Source: Pyrinomonadaceae bacterium
GTDB lineage: Bacteria; Acidobacteriota; Blastocatellia; Pyrinomonadales; Pyrinomonadaceae
Direction of reading: 5' to 3'
DNA length: 48,974 nt
Assembly: GCA_025923035.1 (NCBI GenBank)
Contig: JAICGQ010000002.1
Span: 1 to 48,974 of the forward strand
The stretch's first letter is position 1. Every line of letters starts with the position of its first letter. Shown piece after piece: positions 1 through 8,692 of this stretch. The notes under the pieces are model-generated. The model was not told the DNA's origin, did no database searches, and saw only the letters and a program-made list of their open reading frames with translations. Made by a program: the position numbers and the translations under genes.

Positions 1-26
1 TCGGTGACGTGCGGTAACGATAGACA

Positions 27-154
27 GTATTTGCGTACTTGTTCGAGGTCCATAGGTTTTGTGCTTGGTACTTAGTGCTTTGTACTTTGTTTTGGAGTTC
101 CAAGGTTTCCAACCAGGAACAAAGCTCAAAGTTCAAAGCACAAAGCTCAAAGTT
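27..154. repeat. Heptamer-built inverted repeat, copy A
   Basis: Two facing arms made of 7-nt units, roughly 57-90 and 118-154, around a loop of about 27 nt. On the minus strand the first arm reads units such as AGCTTTG and TGCTTTG starting right after the TAG stop (155-157) of the M20 gene. The second arm has the complementary form (AAAGYAC). A further degenerate stretch may extend to about 27. The arms are imperfect in this copy. The same architecture occurs at 13113-13226 and 25844-25948. Confidence 0.7.
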
Positions 155-1483
155 CTACTTCTTCATCAACTCCAGCACGGTCGCGGTGGTTGCTTTCACG
201 CCCGTGCGTAGTGTTGGCTCCGGGACGGGGGCGAAGAGTGCGGAGTGCAGACCGGGAAGCGGAGCGCCCGTTTCGCGATAGGCCTTCACCTTCTCCGGAG
301 CGGAGGCGCCGAGCCAGATGATCGTCGCCGGAATCTTCTGGTCCAAACTCAAGTAGCCAAAGTCTTCACTCGCCATCATCGGCGGCATCTGCACCACATT
401 CTCTGCGCCAAGCGCACGTTGCAGCGCAGGCATGAGCCGTTCAAGCAACTTCGGTTCGTTGTAAGTCGACTTCGTTCCCTCGCTCACCTTAATGATCGGC
501 CCGCGATCTTCAGGAATGCCTGCCGACAAAACCGCGGCCTTCACGATGCGTTCGATCGACGCGAGGATCTTCTGTCGCACATCTTCTTTGTAAGTGCGCA
601 CCGTCAGCTGGAGATTCACTTCGTCCGGAATGATGTTGTAACGCGTGCCGCCGTGAATCGAGCCGACAGTCACAACAGCCGGTTCGAGCGGCGAATTTTC
701 ACGACTAACGATCGTCTGCAACGCCAACACGACTTGCGCCGCCACAACCACCGGATCCTTCGTCGTCTCCGGCGCGGAACCATGACCGCCGATGCCGCGG
801 ATCTTGATGTCGATCGACGTCGCACTCGCCATCGCATAACCCGGCGTGTAACCGATCTTTCCGGTTTCGATGTCAGGTTTGTCGTGCAGGGCGATCGCAA
901 AGTCAGGTTGCGGGAAACGCGTGTAGAGGTTGTCTTTCAACAGCGCGCGAGCGCCGTCTCCGGTTTCTTCACCGGGCTGACCGAGCAGGACCAGCGTCCC
1001 TTGCCACTGCGATTTCAGTTCGCTGAGTATCTTCGCGGTCGCGAGCAGGCTCGTCATGTGAATGTCGTGTCCGCAGGCGTGCATCACGCCGACTTCCACG
1101 CCTGCATCGTTCTTCACGCGCACCGTGCTCGCGTACGGCACGCCGGTTTTTTCCTCGACCGGGAGCGCGTCGAGTTCCGTGCGGAGGAGGACGGTTGGAC
1201 CAGCGCCGTTTTTCATCACGGCGACAACGCCGTAGCCGGTCCAGTCGGCGTTGTCAAACTTGCCGAGACGTTCGGTGACGGTGTAGCCCAGCTTGCGCAG
1301 CTCGCCGGCGAAGAACAGCGACGTCTTCTCTTCGCGGTGCGACAGCTCGGGTGCGGCGTGAAGCATCTTGTACGTCGACAACATCGACGCCATGTCGCGT
1401 TGGATCATGGCGTCGATTGAGAGCTGTTGGGCGTTGATCGTTAGGGGCAGCAGCAGGTAAAACAGCAGGGAAGCTTTTCGCAT
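155..1483 (-). CDS. Secreted M20-family amidohydrolase / peptidase
   Basis: A 442-residue M20D-type metal-dependent amidohydrolase (aminoacylase/carboxypeptidase family). An N-terminal signal peptide ends near residue 18 (INAQQ), so the enzyme should act in the periplasm or outside. The metal-binding signature HACGHD lies at residues 135-140; its Cys137 and His139 are typical of M20D proteins. A conserved PGEETGDGA block follows near residue 205, and a GxGGHGSAPE block marks the dimerisation domain. The length is usual for the family. Substrate cannot be told: relatives hydrolyse N-acyl amino acids, IAA-amino acid conjugates or hippurate. The stop codon abuts heptamer repeat copy A. Upstream lies a repeat-containing gap (1484-1615), so the gene may be transcribed separately from the AraC/VOC genes behind it. 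Confidence 0.92.
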   Translation of the reverse strand: MRKASLLFYLLLPLTINAQQLSIDAMIQRDMASMLSTYKMLHAAPELSHREEKTSLFFAGELRKLGYTVTERLGKFDNADWTGYGVVAVMKNGAGPTVLLRTELDALPVEEKTGVPYASTVRVKNDAGVEVGVMHACGHDIHMTSLLATAKILSELKSQWQGTLVLLGQPGEETGDGARALLKDNLYTRFPQPDFAIALHDKPDIETGKIGYTPGYAMASATSIDIKIRGIGGHGSAPETTKDPVVVAAQVVLALQTIVSRENSPLEPAVVTVGSIHGGTRYNIIPDEVNLQLTVRTYKEDVRQKILASIERIVKAAVLSAGIPEDRGPIIKVSEGTKSTYNEPKLLERLMPALQRALGAENVVQMPPMMASEDFGYLSLDQKIPATIIWLGASAPEKVKAYRETGAPLPGLHSALFAPVPEPTLRTGVKATTATVLELMKK

Positions 1484-1528
1484 TGGCGGAGTATAGTGGA
1501 ACCCTGCTGCTAACGTGAAGATCCTGTC

Positions 1529-1584
1529 TAACTGACCTTACGCAAAAGGGAAATTAAGGAATCCTTTTAACTGACCTTCCGCAA
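1529..1584. repeat. Direct repeat flanking a hairpin; copy 1 of a dispersed 32-nt motif
   Basis: The 17-mer TAACTGACCTTNCGCAA occurs at 1529-1545 and 1568-1584 (16 of 17 identical). Between them, 1545-1576 forms a 32-nt block running from AAAGGGAA to TCCTTTTAACTGACC, whose A-rich and T-rich ends can pair. A related block sits on the minus strand at 23339-23370. Both are intergenic. Confidence 0.6.
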
Positions 1585-1615
1585 GCGCGAGAAACGCGTA
1601 AAGAACACGAATGTT

Positions 1616-2035
1616 TTAGCTCGCGCCGGTAGGTTGAGTGAGACTGAACCAGTTGCCCGAGTTGTCGCGGAATACGGCTTCGATCCCGTACGGGCGTTCG
1701 GCCGGTTCGGAGATAAACTGCACGCCTTTCGCTTTCATCTCTTCGTAAGTGGCGCGGCAATCGCTTGTATTGAACACGCCCGCGCCGAGCACGCCTTTCG
1801 CGAGCAGCGAGCGCACTGTGTTTGAAGTTTCCTCGTCCATCAGCATGCCGGGTTTCGGTTCCATGAGGATGATTTCGAAATGCGGATCGTCGTTAGTGCA
1901 CATCGTGAGCCAGCGGAAATCCGGCCCAACCATCGCGTCGGTGTGAACGCGAAACCCCAACTTATCCCGGTAAAATTCCAAAGCTTGATTCTGATCGGTC
2001 ACAAAAATAGTGGCGTGAGACATTCTTTGGATCAT
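1616..2035 (-). CDS. VOC (glyoxalase/bleomycin-resistance-like) family protein
   Basis: A 139-residue single-module vicinal-oxygen-chelate protein. It has the family's beta-alpha-beta-beta-beta start (SHATIFVTDQNQALEFYRDK), followed by a second half with a conserved glutamate-rich strand and a C-terminal GNWFSLTQP strand. Met5 (2023) is an equally good start because homologues usually begin close to this point. VOC proteins of this size are dimeric metal enzymes or small-molecule binding proteins; the substrate is not predictable here. The gene lies 73 nt downstream of an AraC-type regulator on the same strand. That is a common pairing, and co-transcription with the regulator is likely. Confidence 0.85.
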   Translation of the reverse strand: MIQRMSHATIFVTDQNQALEFYRDKLGFRVHTDAMVGPDFRWLTMCTNDDPHFEIILMEPKPGMLMDEETSNTVRSLLAKGVLGAGVFNTSDCRATYEEMKAKGVQFISEPAERPYGIEAVFRDNSGNWFSLTQPTGAS

Positions 2036-2108
2036 CAGCGTTCTCCTCCTGAACCCACAATAATCAGATCAGCGTTCAAACGCTTCTCGAAAATTGCGGT
2101 AGTAGAGG

Positions 2109-2516
2109 TTAGACGGACTCGAGTTTGTACATCACGATGAAACAGCCGGGGACCTGGCGCTTCGCTGCTTCCGTTTCGCGGGCCTTTTCGCGGTAGGTGA
2201 TCGGGGCGTGGCCGACGCACTTGTGAAAGAGACTGCTGAACGAACCAAGACTCTGAAACCCGACTTCGAAGCAGACATCCGTGACCGTCACGTCGCGATC
2301 GGTGCGCAACAACTCCTTCGCCTTCTCGATGCGACGCTCAATCAGATACTGATGCGGGGTTATGTTAAAGGCCTGCCGGAAAAGTCGCAGGAAATGATAC
2401 CGCGAGAAGCAGGCCTTTTCGGAAATCTGGTCCAGACTGAGCGGATGATCATAGCAGTGATCGATGAAGTCACGTGCCCTTGCAAGCCGCTCGAGTGTCT
2501 CGACGTCCTCCAACAT
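2109..2516 (-). CDS. AraC-family DNA-binding regulator (HTH domain only)
   Basis: About 135 residues from the ATG at 2516. The reading frame is open further upstream to 2693, but that part is Arg/Ser-rich, lies inside the neighbouring TPR gene and does not look like protein. The chosen start leaves 19 nt to the TPR stop. The body is a complete AraC double HTH: the first helix pair around SLDQISEKACFSRYHFLRLF, the second around VTDVCFEVGFQSLGSFSSLF, with the signature ending near APITYR. There is no N-terminal ligand or cupin domain, so any effector response would need a partner or DNA-level control. The VOC gene directly downstream is the natural candidate target (inference). Confidence 0.85.
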   Translation of the reverse strand: MLEDVETLERLARARDFIDHCYDHPLSLDQISEKACFSRYHFLRLFRQAFNITPHQYLIERRIEKAKELLRTDRDVTVTDVCFEVGFQSLGSFSSLFHKCVGHAPITYREKARETEAAKRQVPGCFIVMYKLESV

Positions 2517-2535
2517 AGCGCCGAGATATACCCGA

Positions 2536-3492
2536 TTACGGCTTTGGCGGCAACGGTTTTTGCAACGCCGCAGCGATAAACTCCGGCATCCCCGCTTCAC
2601 TGTTGTTGTTACGGAACTTGTAATAGGTCGACAATTGCGTCGTCCACTCCTTGCGGCTCTGCTCCGTCTTCGGATCCGTGCCTGCGGCGGCAATCGCGCG
2701 CGCGTAGGAGTCGATGATGCGATCCATCAGCACGTTCAACTTGTCGAGCGCCGCCTTGCTGGCCGGAGTCTCAGGCTTGTCCGCAAAATCTTTCTTATAC
2801 GCCGCCGACAGCGTGTTGTACGGACCCGATTCGTAAGCGACCGCGAGGAAGTAATAAGTCGATGGCGTTTTCTTGATCTCGCTTTCGTACTGCGCGGCCT
2901 TCAACAAATAGTCGATTGCTTTGTTCGGATCGGTTTTAAGATTCAGATACCCGACTGCGTAGTTTAGATAAGCAAGCGTGTCGTCTTTGCCTTTGAACGG
3001 CGCCCATTCAGACGGCACCTTTCCAGCCTCGATCAACTGAATCGCCTTGGTCGCATAGCCAAGCGCCGCGGCGTTGTGCGTTTCGTTCTTCGCGGACGCG
3101 GCGATGTAACCGGCGTAACCCAGGTCGATCTGTGCGCGCAGGTAATCGGGTTCGTCGGCGAGGATCCTCGCCCCGGTTTTATAGGCTTCGTCAAACTTCT
3201 TCTCGTTTATCAGTACCGGCAGGTTCGCCTTGCGCTCATCGCTTTCGTATGCCGCCACCCACTTCGTGAGGTAATCCGTGTACTGGTCCTTGTCCTTTGT
3301 ATACTTCTGCAGATAGTCGCGCGCAGCTTGATACGCGGCCCGCTGGTTATTAACGCGATTCTCGACGAACCGCTTGTAAATATCGATCTTGGCCTGGTCG
3401 TCGGTCTCCTGGGCGACCGCCACGGCTCCAGCCGTCGTCAATGCCACGGCCAGCACCACCGCGGTAAGTAAACTTTTTGCCAGTAACTTCAT
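2536..3492 (-). CDS. Secreted tetratricopeptide-like protein of unknown function
   Basis: A 318-residue protein with a clear signal peptide (hydrophobic stretch to about residue 28, ending VAVAQ). The mature part is alpha-helical with TPR-like spacing of Tyr, Ala and Leu and repeated phrases such as ALGYATKAIQLIEAG and AIDYLLKAAQYESE, suggesting a periplasmic scaffold. There is a good Shine-Dalgarno (GGAGGA) just upstream of the ATG at 3492. It is the first gene of a probable minus-strand run with the AraC and VOC genes. No enzymatic motif is visible. Confidence 0.8.
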   Translation of the reverse strand: MKLLAKSLLTAVVLAVALTTAGAVAVAQETDDQAKIDIYKRFVENRVNNQRAAYQAARDYLQKYTKDKDQYTDYLTKWVAAYESDERKANLPVLINEKKFDEAYKTGARILADEPDYLRAQIDLGYAGYIAASAKNETHNAAALGYATKAIQLIEAGKVPSEWAPFKGKDDTLAYLNYAVGYLNLKTDPNKAIDYLLKAAQYESEIKKTPSTYYFLAVAYESGPYNTLSAAYKKDFADKPETPASKAALDKLNVLMDRIIDSYARAIAAAGTDPKTEQSRKEWTTQLSTYYKFRNNNSEAGMPEFIAAALQKPLPPKP

Positions 3493-3579
3493 CGAACTAT
3501 CCTCCGCTCCTGCATTCGACCTTTATCGGCCGGCTCTTAGACGCCGGAGTGCCCGCTAAAGGTTTTATCCGGGTGAGGT

Positions 3580-3585
3580 TATAAT
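3580..3585 (+). promoter_or_regulatory. TATAAT -10-like element upstream of the aconitase gene
   Basis: A perfect TATAAT lies 41 nt before the GTG start at 3626. No convincing -35 box is found at 16-18 nt spacing, so this is a weak call. Confidence 0.3.
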
Positions 3586-3625
3586 CGGGTCGCCCCATAA
3601 TAATAATTGATCGCGACAAACTAAA

Positions 3626-5635
3626 GTGACTGAAAACATCAAATTCTCGGGACGCATTTTATTCCTTACGGAAGATACATCGCTAATTCGACAGCAACTC
3701 GCGGCAACGGGCGAGGCAGCGGCTGTCCTTGAATCTGAGCTGGCCGAACGTCTGAAAAACGACGACCTGCCCTTGATGAGCAACATCTCGACCGACGAGA
3801 TCACGCCGGGCTGGGTCTGTTTCTATTACGACGAAACCCTCGGCCAGTACGTTTACGTCGGAATGCGCGAAGGCGCCGTGCAAAAAGATGAAGTGAAGAA
3901 TGGCGGCTTTGCGGTCGTGGTTTCCGGACTTTCGAAGGGCTGCGGATCGTCGCGCGAGACCGCGCCGTATGCCGAGAAAGCTGCCGGCATTCAGCTTGTG
4001 ATCGCGAAGAGTATCGAGAAGATCTACGGGCAAAACTCGCAGAACATCGGCCTGCTCACGTCCACTGATTTCGGCCTGATTGATCGGATTCGCAGTGGTG
4101 AAGAGATCGCACTATCGGAATTTACAAAGGGACTCGATCCGATCTCGCAGGACATCGTCACCCACGGCGGACTGTTCAATTACAACAAGGCTCGATTGGC
4201 CGGACGCGTTTCTCCCCCTCCGATTGAAACGCAACCACGTCCGATGACGATCGTGGAAAAGATCATCGCGCGCCACGCGTTTGTGACGGCGGGAAAGATT
4301 GGCGTTCCGGCAGTGAAACCCGGCGATGCGTTGTTCGCAGTTGCCGACGTGCGTTTCTCGCATGAGTACGTGACGCCGATGGCGGAGTCGTTGTTCAAGC
4401 AGGCGCTGGGATCGGACGCGCGTGTTTCGGAACCGGAGTCGGTATTTGCGTTTCGGGATCACCTCACGTTTCTGGGCCGCGTCATGTCGCCGAAGCATCG
4501 CGAGATGGGACTGCTCGAAAAGGCCGAAGGACTGGCGACGACGCAGGAGAGTTTTACCAGCCAGCAGAAGATCAAGCTTTACGGCGAGAACCCGGAAGGC
4601 GGTTCGGAAGCGATCTGTCACAACGCCGTCGTCGAAGATCTTGCGCTGCCGGGGCAGATCGTCATCGGCACTGACTCGCATACGTGCATGGCGGGCGTGC
4701 TTGGTTGTTTCGCCTTTGGCGTCGGCTCGACTGACATGGCAAACGCCTGGTACACGAAGGACATTCGCATCCGTGTTCCGGAAACGGTGCGTTACGTCTT
4801 GAAGGGTCGCAAACGCGCCGACGTCGCGGCGAAGGACGTGATGCTCGTGATCCTTGCGACGGAGTACATGAAGACGAGTAAAGGTATCGGCAAGGTGTTG
4901 GAATTCGCCGGCGATGATTTGCAGAACTGGTCGATGGATGAGCGCGCGACCTTGACGAACATGGCTGTCGAGGCTGGTGGTACGACGGGAATTATCGAGC
5001 CTGACGAACAGACGCTCGAATACATCGTTCGCACGCGCGATCTCGATCCGGAGGAGGTGCGGCGCGGGTTCACTTATAGCGATCCGGATGCGGAGTATGC
5101 CGCGGTGTTCGAGATCGATCTGGATAAGATCCGTCCGATGGTGGCGACGCCTGGTGATCCGCGCAACGGCATTACGATTGACTCGTTGGCGGAAGAGGTC
5201 CGCATCGATGCTGCTTACGGCGGTTCGTGCACCGGGGGCAAGATGGCCGACATGGACATGTACGCCGAAGTCCTCGAAAACGCGCTTGCGGCGGGGAAGC
5301 GAGTCGCTGAAGGCGTGCACCTGTACATTCAGTTTGGATCGCAGAAGATCAAGCAGTACGCGCGGCGCAAGGGTTACATCGAGATCTTCGAAAGCGCCGG
5401 AGCAGAGCTTATCGATCCGTCGTGCGGCGCGTGTATCAACGCCGGACCGGGCGCTTCGCCGTCAGCGGAGACGGTCACGGTCAGTGCTCAAAACCGAAAC
5501 TTTCCCGGCCGCAGCGGCCCCGGAAAACTCTACCTCGCCTCACCGTATGTTGTTGCCGCTTCGGCAATTGCGGGCAAGATCGTCGAACCCGCCGAGTTCC
5601 TGAAACCGAGAGAACCCGCCGTCCTAAAAACCTGA
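3626..5635 (+). CDS. Aconitase-family hydro-lyase, swivel domain N-terminal
   Basis: A 669-residue single-chain member of the aconitase / isopropylmalate isomerase superfamily. Residues about 35-190 are the small swivel (LeuD-like) domain with the KGCGSSRETAPYAEKAAGI signature. The large catalytic (LeuC-like) part begins near Met207 (MTIVEKIIARHA) and carries the [4Fe-4S] ligands Cys354 (TDSHTC), Cys600 and Cys603 (PSCGAC), plus a GGSCTGGKMADM block. The domain order is therefore swivel first, as in AcnB, but the N-terminal helical domain of AcnB is missing. Substrate (aconitate, homoaconitate or isopropylmalate) is undecided; no leucine or lysine biosynthesis genes adjoin it. Start: GTG at 3626 without an obvious Shine-Dalgarno. 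The gene stands alone between divergent and co-directional neighbours. Confidence 0.9.
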   Translation: MTENIKFSGRILFLTEDTSLIRQQLAATGEAAAVLESELAERLKNDDLPLMSNISTDEITPGWVCFYYDETLGQYVYVGMREGAVQKDEVKNGGFAVVVSGLSKGCGSSRETAPYAEKAAGIQLVIAKSIEKIYGQNSQNIGLLTSTDFGLIDRIRSGEEIALSEFTKGLDPISQDIVTHGGLFNYNKARLAGRVSPPPIETQPRPMTIVEKIIARHAFVTAGKIGVPAVKPGDALFAVADVRFSHEYVTPMAESLFKQALGSDARVSEPESVFAFRDHLTFLGRVMSPKHREMGLLEKAEGLATTQESFTSQQKIKLYGENPEGGSEAICHNAVVEDLALPGQIVIGTDSHTCMAGVLGCFAFGVGSTDMANAWYTKDIRIRVPETVRYVLKGRKRADVAAKDVMLVILATEYMKTSKGIGKVLEFAGDDLQNWSMDERATLTNMAVEAGGTTGIIEPDEQTLEYIVRTRDLDPEEVRRGFTYSDPDAEYAAVFEIDLDKIRPMVATPGDPRNGITIDSLAEEVRIDAAYGGSCTGGKMADMDMYAEVLENALAAGKRVAEGVHLYIQFGSQKIKQYARRKGYIEIFESAGAELIDPSCGACINAGPGASPSAETVTVSAQNRNFPGRSGPGKLYLASPYVVAASAIAGKIVEPAEFLKPREPAVLKT

Positions 5636-5672
5636 AACCTTTCCGCGGCGCGGCTCACTAACCTAGCGAGAA

Positions 5673-6308
5673 ATGATGAAAAGGCTGACGGTCGACGAAC
5701 TAAATCTTGAAGGTCAGCCTGGCGCGTTCGCGGGAACTCTGATGAATAGTTCAGCCGACCTGGTCACTCGCGTGTGCCAGGGCGACTCCGACGCCTTTCG
5801 TCTGATTTTTGAAAGGTATTCGCGACCCGTTATCAGCTTCATCTTCGACATGGTCAACGATCGCGGTCTCGCGGAAGAGTTGACGCAGGAGACTTTTGTC
5901 CGCGCCTATCGCGCCATCCGCACGATGCGCAAAGACACGAAGCTCTCCACCTGGCTATTCGGCATCGCTCGCAACGTGGCGCGCGAATCGATCCGCGCAC
6001 GCATTCGCGCAAACAGTCATGTGGATCTGGCCGATAAGTCGGTCGTGGACTTGAGCGATAACAAACCGGTTCCGGTGGATGGGCTGCTCAGTAAAGAGTT
6101 GAACGACCTGATCCGCCGTTCGCTCGCCGCGCTCGATGAAGACAAGCGACTGGTGTTTACGTTGAAGGTGCTGCACCAGTGCAGTTACGAAGAGATCGCG
6201 GAGATCACGGGTTTCTCGATCGCAAAGTTGAAAACGGACTTGCACCGCGCGCGAGCGGAGATGCGACGACGGATCAGTCCGTATGCGGGAGTTGGTTATG
6301 AAGTCTGA
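5673..6308 (+). CDS. ECF-type RNA polymerase sigma factor
   Basis: A 211-residue sigma-70-family protein with only regions 2 and 4. Region 2 spans about residues 38-110 (SDAFRLIFERY; ELTQETFVRAYRAI; STWLFGIARNVARE). Region 4 spans about 145-200 (LAALDEDKRLVFTLKVLHQC; SYEEIAEITGFSIAKLKTDL; HRARAEMRR). This is the usual ECF layout. It reads straight into a putative membrane anti-sigma gene (11-nt overlap) and two secreted HEAT-repeat proteins. That arrangement suggests an envelope-responsive regulon, probably including its own operon (inference). Confidence 0.93.
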   Translation: MMKRLTVDELNLEGQPGAFAGTLMNSSADLVTRVCQGDSDAFRLIFERYSRPVISFIFDMVNDRGLAEELTQETFVRAYRAIRTMRKDTKLSTWLFGIARNVARESIRARIRANSHVDLADKSVVDLSDNKPVPVDGLLSKELNDLIRRSLAALDEDKRLVFTLKVLHQCSYEEIAEITGFSIAKLKTDLHRARAEMRRRISPYAGVGYEV

Positions 6309-7044
6309 AGAAAACCTGGAACTGATCGAAGAATATCTGGACGGTGACCTGAGCGCCGAAGAGGATCTCTTTGCGCGCTACGATCGCGAGATTGAAGTGT
6401 CGCCTGCCGTTTGGGCCGGGATTGAAGAACGGATCGTTCCAGTTGCTGAGACGTCATACGGCTGGTGGATGAAGATCGCCGCGGTTGTGATTCTGACAAT
6501 TGGTCTTGGCTCAGTGTTCCTGCTTAGGAAAGAAGAAGTAGTTGTTTCGATACCAAAAGAACCCGAACAGACTTTCGCCCGGTTTACAGTAACGAAACAC
6601 CCGGAAGAACCACGGATTAAACGAATCAAGAAGTCAATCACTCCAAAACGCGATAACCCCGGCGTCGTCTCGTCAGATCTCGCGTATCTCGACGTCGACG
6701 ATCAGGACACCACGAATCACTTCGAACAAACCCAGAACCTGCTGCGCTCTATCCGTAACGTCACCGTCACCGACGGCGAAGATGAAATTGACGTCACTTA
6801 CGACAAGGCCCTGTCTCAGCGACTGCTCAACGAAAACGTCGTGCTGCGCCGGGAAGCCGAGATGAGAGCGAAGTTTCCAACCAAGACACTGCTCGCCGAT
6901 CTCGAACCCTTGTTGATCGATATAGCAAATCTTCCGGATCACGCCCGACCGGAAGAAGTGCGCGCAATTAAAGAGCGGGTGGATAAGACCGAGATCGTCG
7001 CGGCGCTGATCGAATATCGCGACCGCGGCACGAACAACCGTTAA
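6298..7044 (+). CDS. Putative membrane-anchored anti-sigma factor
   Basis: About 248 residues from ATG 6298, which overlaps the sigma stop codon region by 11 nt; an upstream in-frame start (6283) is less likely. A short acidic cytoplasmic segment contains the phrase IEEYLDGDLSAEED, typical of anti-sigma and zinc-finger-like N-termini but without the HxxxCxxC zinc site. It is followed by one membrane helix at residues about 57-76 and a C-terminal periplasmic part of about 170 residues. Gene order directly behind an ECF sigma and the topology support an anti-sigma role; sequence alone does not prove it. Confidence 0.7.
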   Translation: MKSEENLELIEEYLDGDLSAEEDLFARYDREIEVSPAVWAGIEERIVPVAETSYGWWMKIAAVVILTIGLGSVFLLRKEEVVVSIPKEPEQTFARFTVTKHPEEPRIKRIKKSITPKRDNPGVVSSDLAYLDVDDQDTTNHFEQTQNLLRSIRNVTVTDGEDEIDVTYDKALSQRLLNENVVLRREAEMRAKFPTKTLLADLEPLLIDIANLPDHARPEEVRAIKERVDKTEIVAALIEYRDRGTNNR

Positions 7045-7087
7045 CGATCATTCAATCCGGATCGTTACCAGAAACAGAGGCTACGAA

Positions 7088-8692
7088 ATGTCGATTCAGC
7101 TTTCACGCAGTACCGCGCAACCGCGCCTCATCCTCGCAATTGTGATCCTCCTGACGGCCGTTTGCGCTCCGGCAATCGCGCAGCAGCGACGGCCGGCGAC
7201 GAACCGGTTTGCACAGTCGTCGACCGAGTCCGCAACCGCCGTGTTTCGCTCGGCGCGCGACCTGATCACTGACGGCGAGTGGGCCAAAGCGCAGGCCAGG
7301 TTCAGCGAGTACGTCAATAAGTATCAGAACGAAAAGAACCTCGACGCCGCCCTCTACTGGCTTGCCTATGCGCAATACAAGATGGAGAACTTCGGCCCGT
7401 GCCGCGAGACGATCAACAGGCTGTTCGAGAAATACAAAGAGTCAGAATGGCTCGACGATGCGCGCGTACTGATGGCCCAGATCCCGGGCGCTATCGCGAT
7501 CGCCACCTCTCCGGTCGCTTTGGCGCAGGTTGACGAAGCGGTTGCGGCGCAGAGAGCACTCGCTCCAACTCCCATCCCGCCCGGCGTAACCAATGTCTAT
7601 GTTCCAGGTGGTGCAATTAGCACAGTCGGCAGCATGACGCCGTTGCCTGCGCAAATGGCGGGAAACCTCGCTTATGTTGCGGATCTGGATAGTATTGTCA
7701 GTGGTGTCGGTGAAAACGACGACGATCCGTGTGAGTTCAAGATCGTAGTGCTGCAGGCATTGTTTCAAACAGACGTGCAACGCGGAATCGTGGCTGCCAC
7801 CGATTGGCTGAAACCCGGTTCGACACAAACGACGCGTTGCAAGAGTGCGGCGTTGACGTTGTTGGGCCGTCATGGCGGCAAGGCCGTGACGCCGGTGATT
7901 CTCGGGCTCGCACGAAGCGAGACTGACGTGAAATTGCGTGCCCGCGCAATCTCGACACTCGGTGCGACAAACGACGACAGCGTGATCGATCCGTTGCGTG
8001 AGTTTGCCTTGAACTCGACGGACAACACGATCGTCGAAGCGTCGTTGTACGCCTTGAGCCGTCACACCAACGAACGCGTCGTTAGCGTGCTCACTGACAT
8101 CGCTACGAGCGGGAAGACGGCAGCGCAGAAAAAAGCGGCGATCGGAAGTATTGCAAGCCGGCCCGGCGATGCGGCAGTTGATGCGCTGTTCAAGATTTAC
8201 GACGCCGACCAATCGGTCGACATTCGCAAGTCGGTTATTTCGGGTTTTGCGAATCGCCAGAGTGAGCGCGCCGGCGAGAAGCTGTTTGAGATCGCGCGCA
8301 ATTCAGACAACATCGAGTTGCGCAAAGCCGCCATCAGCAACATTCCTCGACGTGGCGGCGACAAGTCAATCGACTTTCTGATCGCGCTCTACGACACCGA
8401 GAAGAATGAAGAACTGAAAGATCAGATCCTGAATTCGTTTGGTTCAGGGACCACGCTGTTTCGGGGTGCGCCGAGAGCGATGAGCGGGCAGGGTGAGCCG
8501 GCCTGGGTCGTCGGACAAAATGTTCGCAGCGTGCGGAGCCCGGCAACCGAGAAGAAAGTTATCCGGAAACTGATCGATATTGCAAAGAACCCGCAGGAAT
8601 CGATGGCCCGTCGTAAACGAGCGATCGGCTGGTTAAGCCGCAGTAACGATGCTGAAGTGCAGGCATTTCTCGAGACGTTGCTAAGACAATGA
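7088..8692 (+). CDS. Secreted HEAT-repeat protein with N-terminal TPR-like segment
   Basis: A 534-residue protein. The signal peptide runs to about residue 31 (PAIAQQ). Residues about 50-115 form a TPR/outer-membrane-lipoprotein-like segment (WAKAQARFSEYVNKYQ, ALYWLAYAQYKME). From about residue 210 onward there are tandem HEAT/PBS-lyase-type helical pairs of about 31 residues (for example VKLRARAISTLGATNDDSVI). HEAT scaffolds bind proteins; no catalytic residues are visible. The gene ends in ATGA, sharing 4 nt with the next HEAT gene, so the two are translationally coupled. Likely part of the sigma/anti-sigma operon. Confidence 0.85.
   Translation: MSIQLSRSTAQPRLILAIVILLTAVCAPAIAQQRRPATNRFAQSSTESATAVFRSARDLITDGEWAKAQARFSEYVNKYQNEKNLDAALYWLAYAQYKMENFGPCRETINRLFEKYKESEWLDDARVLMAQIPGAIAIATSPVALAQVDEAVAAQRALAPTPIPPGVTNVYVPGGAISTVGSMTPLPAQMAGNLAYVADLDSIVSGVGENDDDPCEFKIVVLQALFQTDVQRGIVAATDWLKPGSTQTTRCKSAALTLLGRHGGKAVTPVILGLARSETDVKLRARAISTLGATNDDSVIDPLREFALNSTDNTIVEASLYALSRHTNERVVSVLTDIATSGKTAAQKKAAIGSIASRPGDAAVDALFKIYDADQSVDIRKSVISGFANRQSERAGEKLFEIARNSDNIELRKAAISNIPRRGGDKSIDFLIALYDTEKNEELKDQILNSFGSGTTLFRGAPRAMSGQGEPAWVVGQNVRSVRSPATEKKVIRKLIDIAKNPQESMARRKRAIGWLSRSNDAEVQAFLETLLRQ

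Noticed and set aside
245-1420. Long plus-strand frame opposite the M20 gene
   Set aside because: Arg/His-rich product without motifs, fully antisense to a well-supported gene; a codon-bias shadow.
2517-2693. N-terminal extension of the AraC-type regulator
   Set aside because: Arg/Ser-rich, lies within the TPR gene; start at 2516 gives a complete HTH protein.
4112-5320. 402-codon minus-strand frame inside the aconitase gene
   Set aside because: Arg/His-rich, no domain, no ribosome site; antisense shadow of a gene with intact Fe-S ligands.
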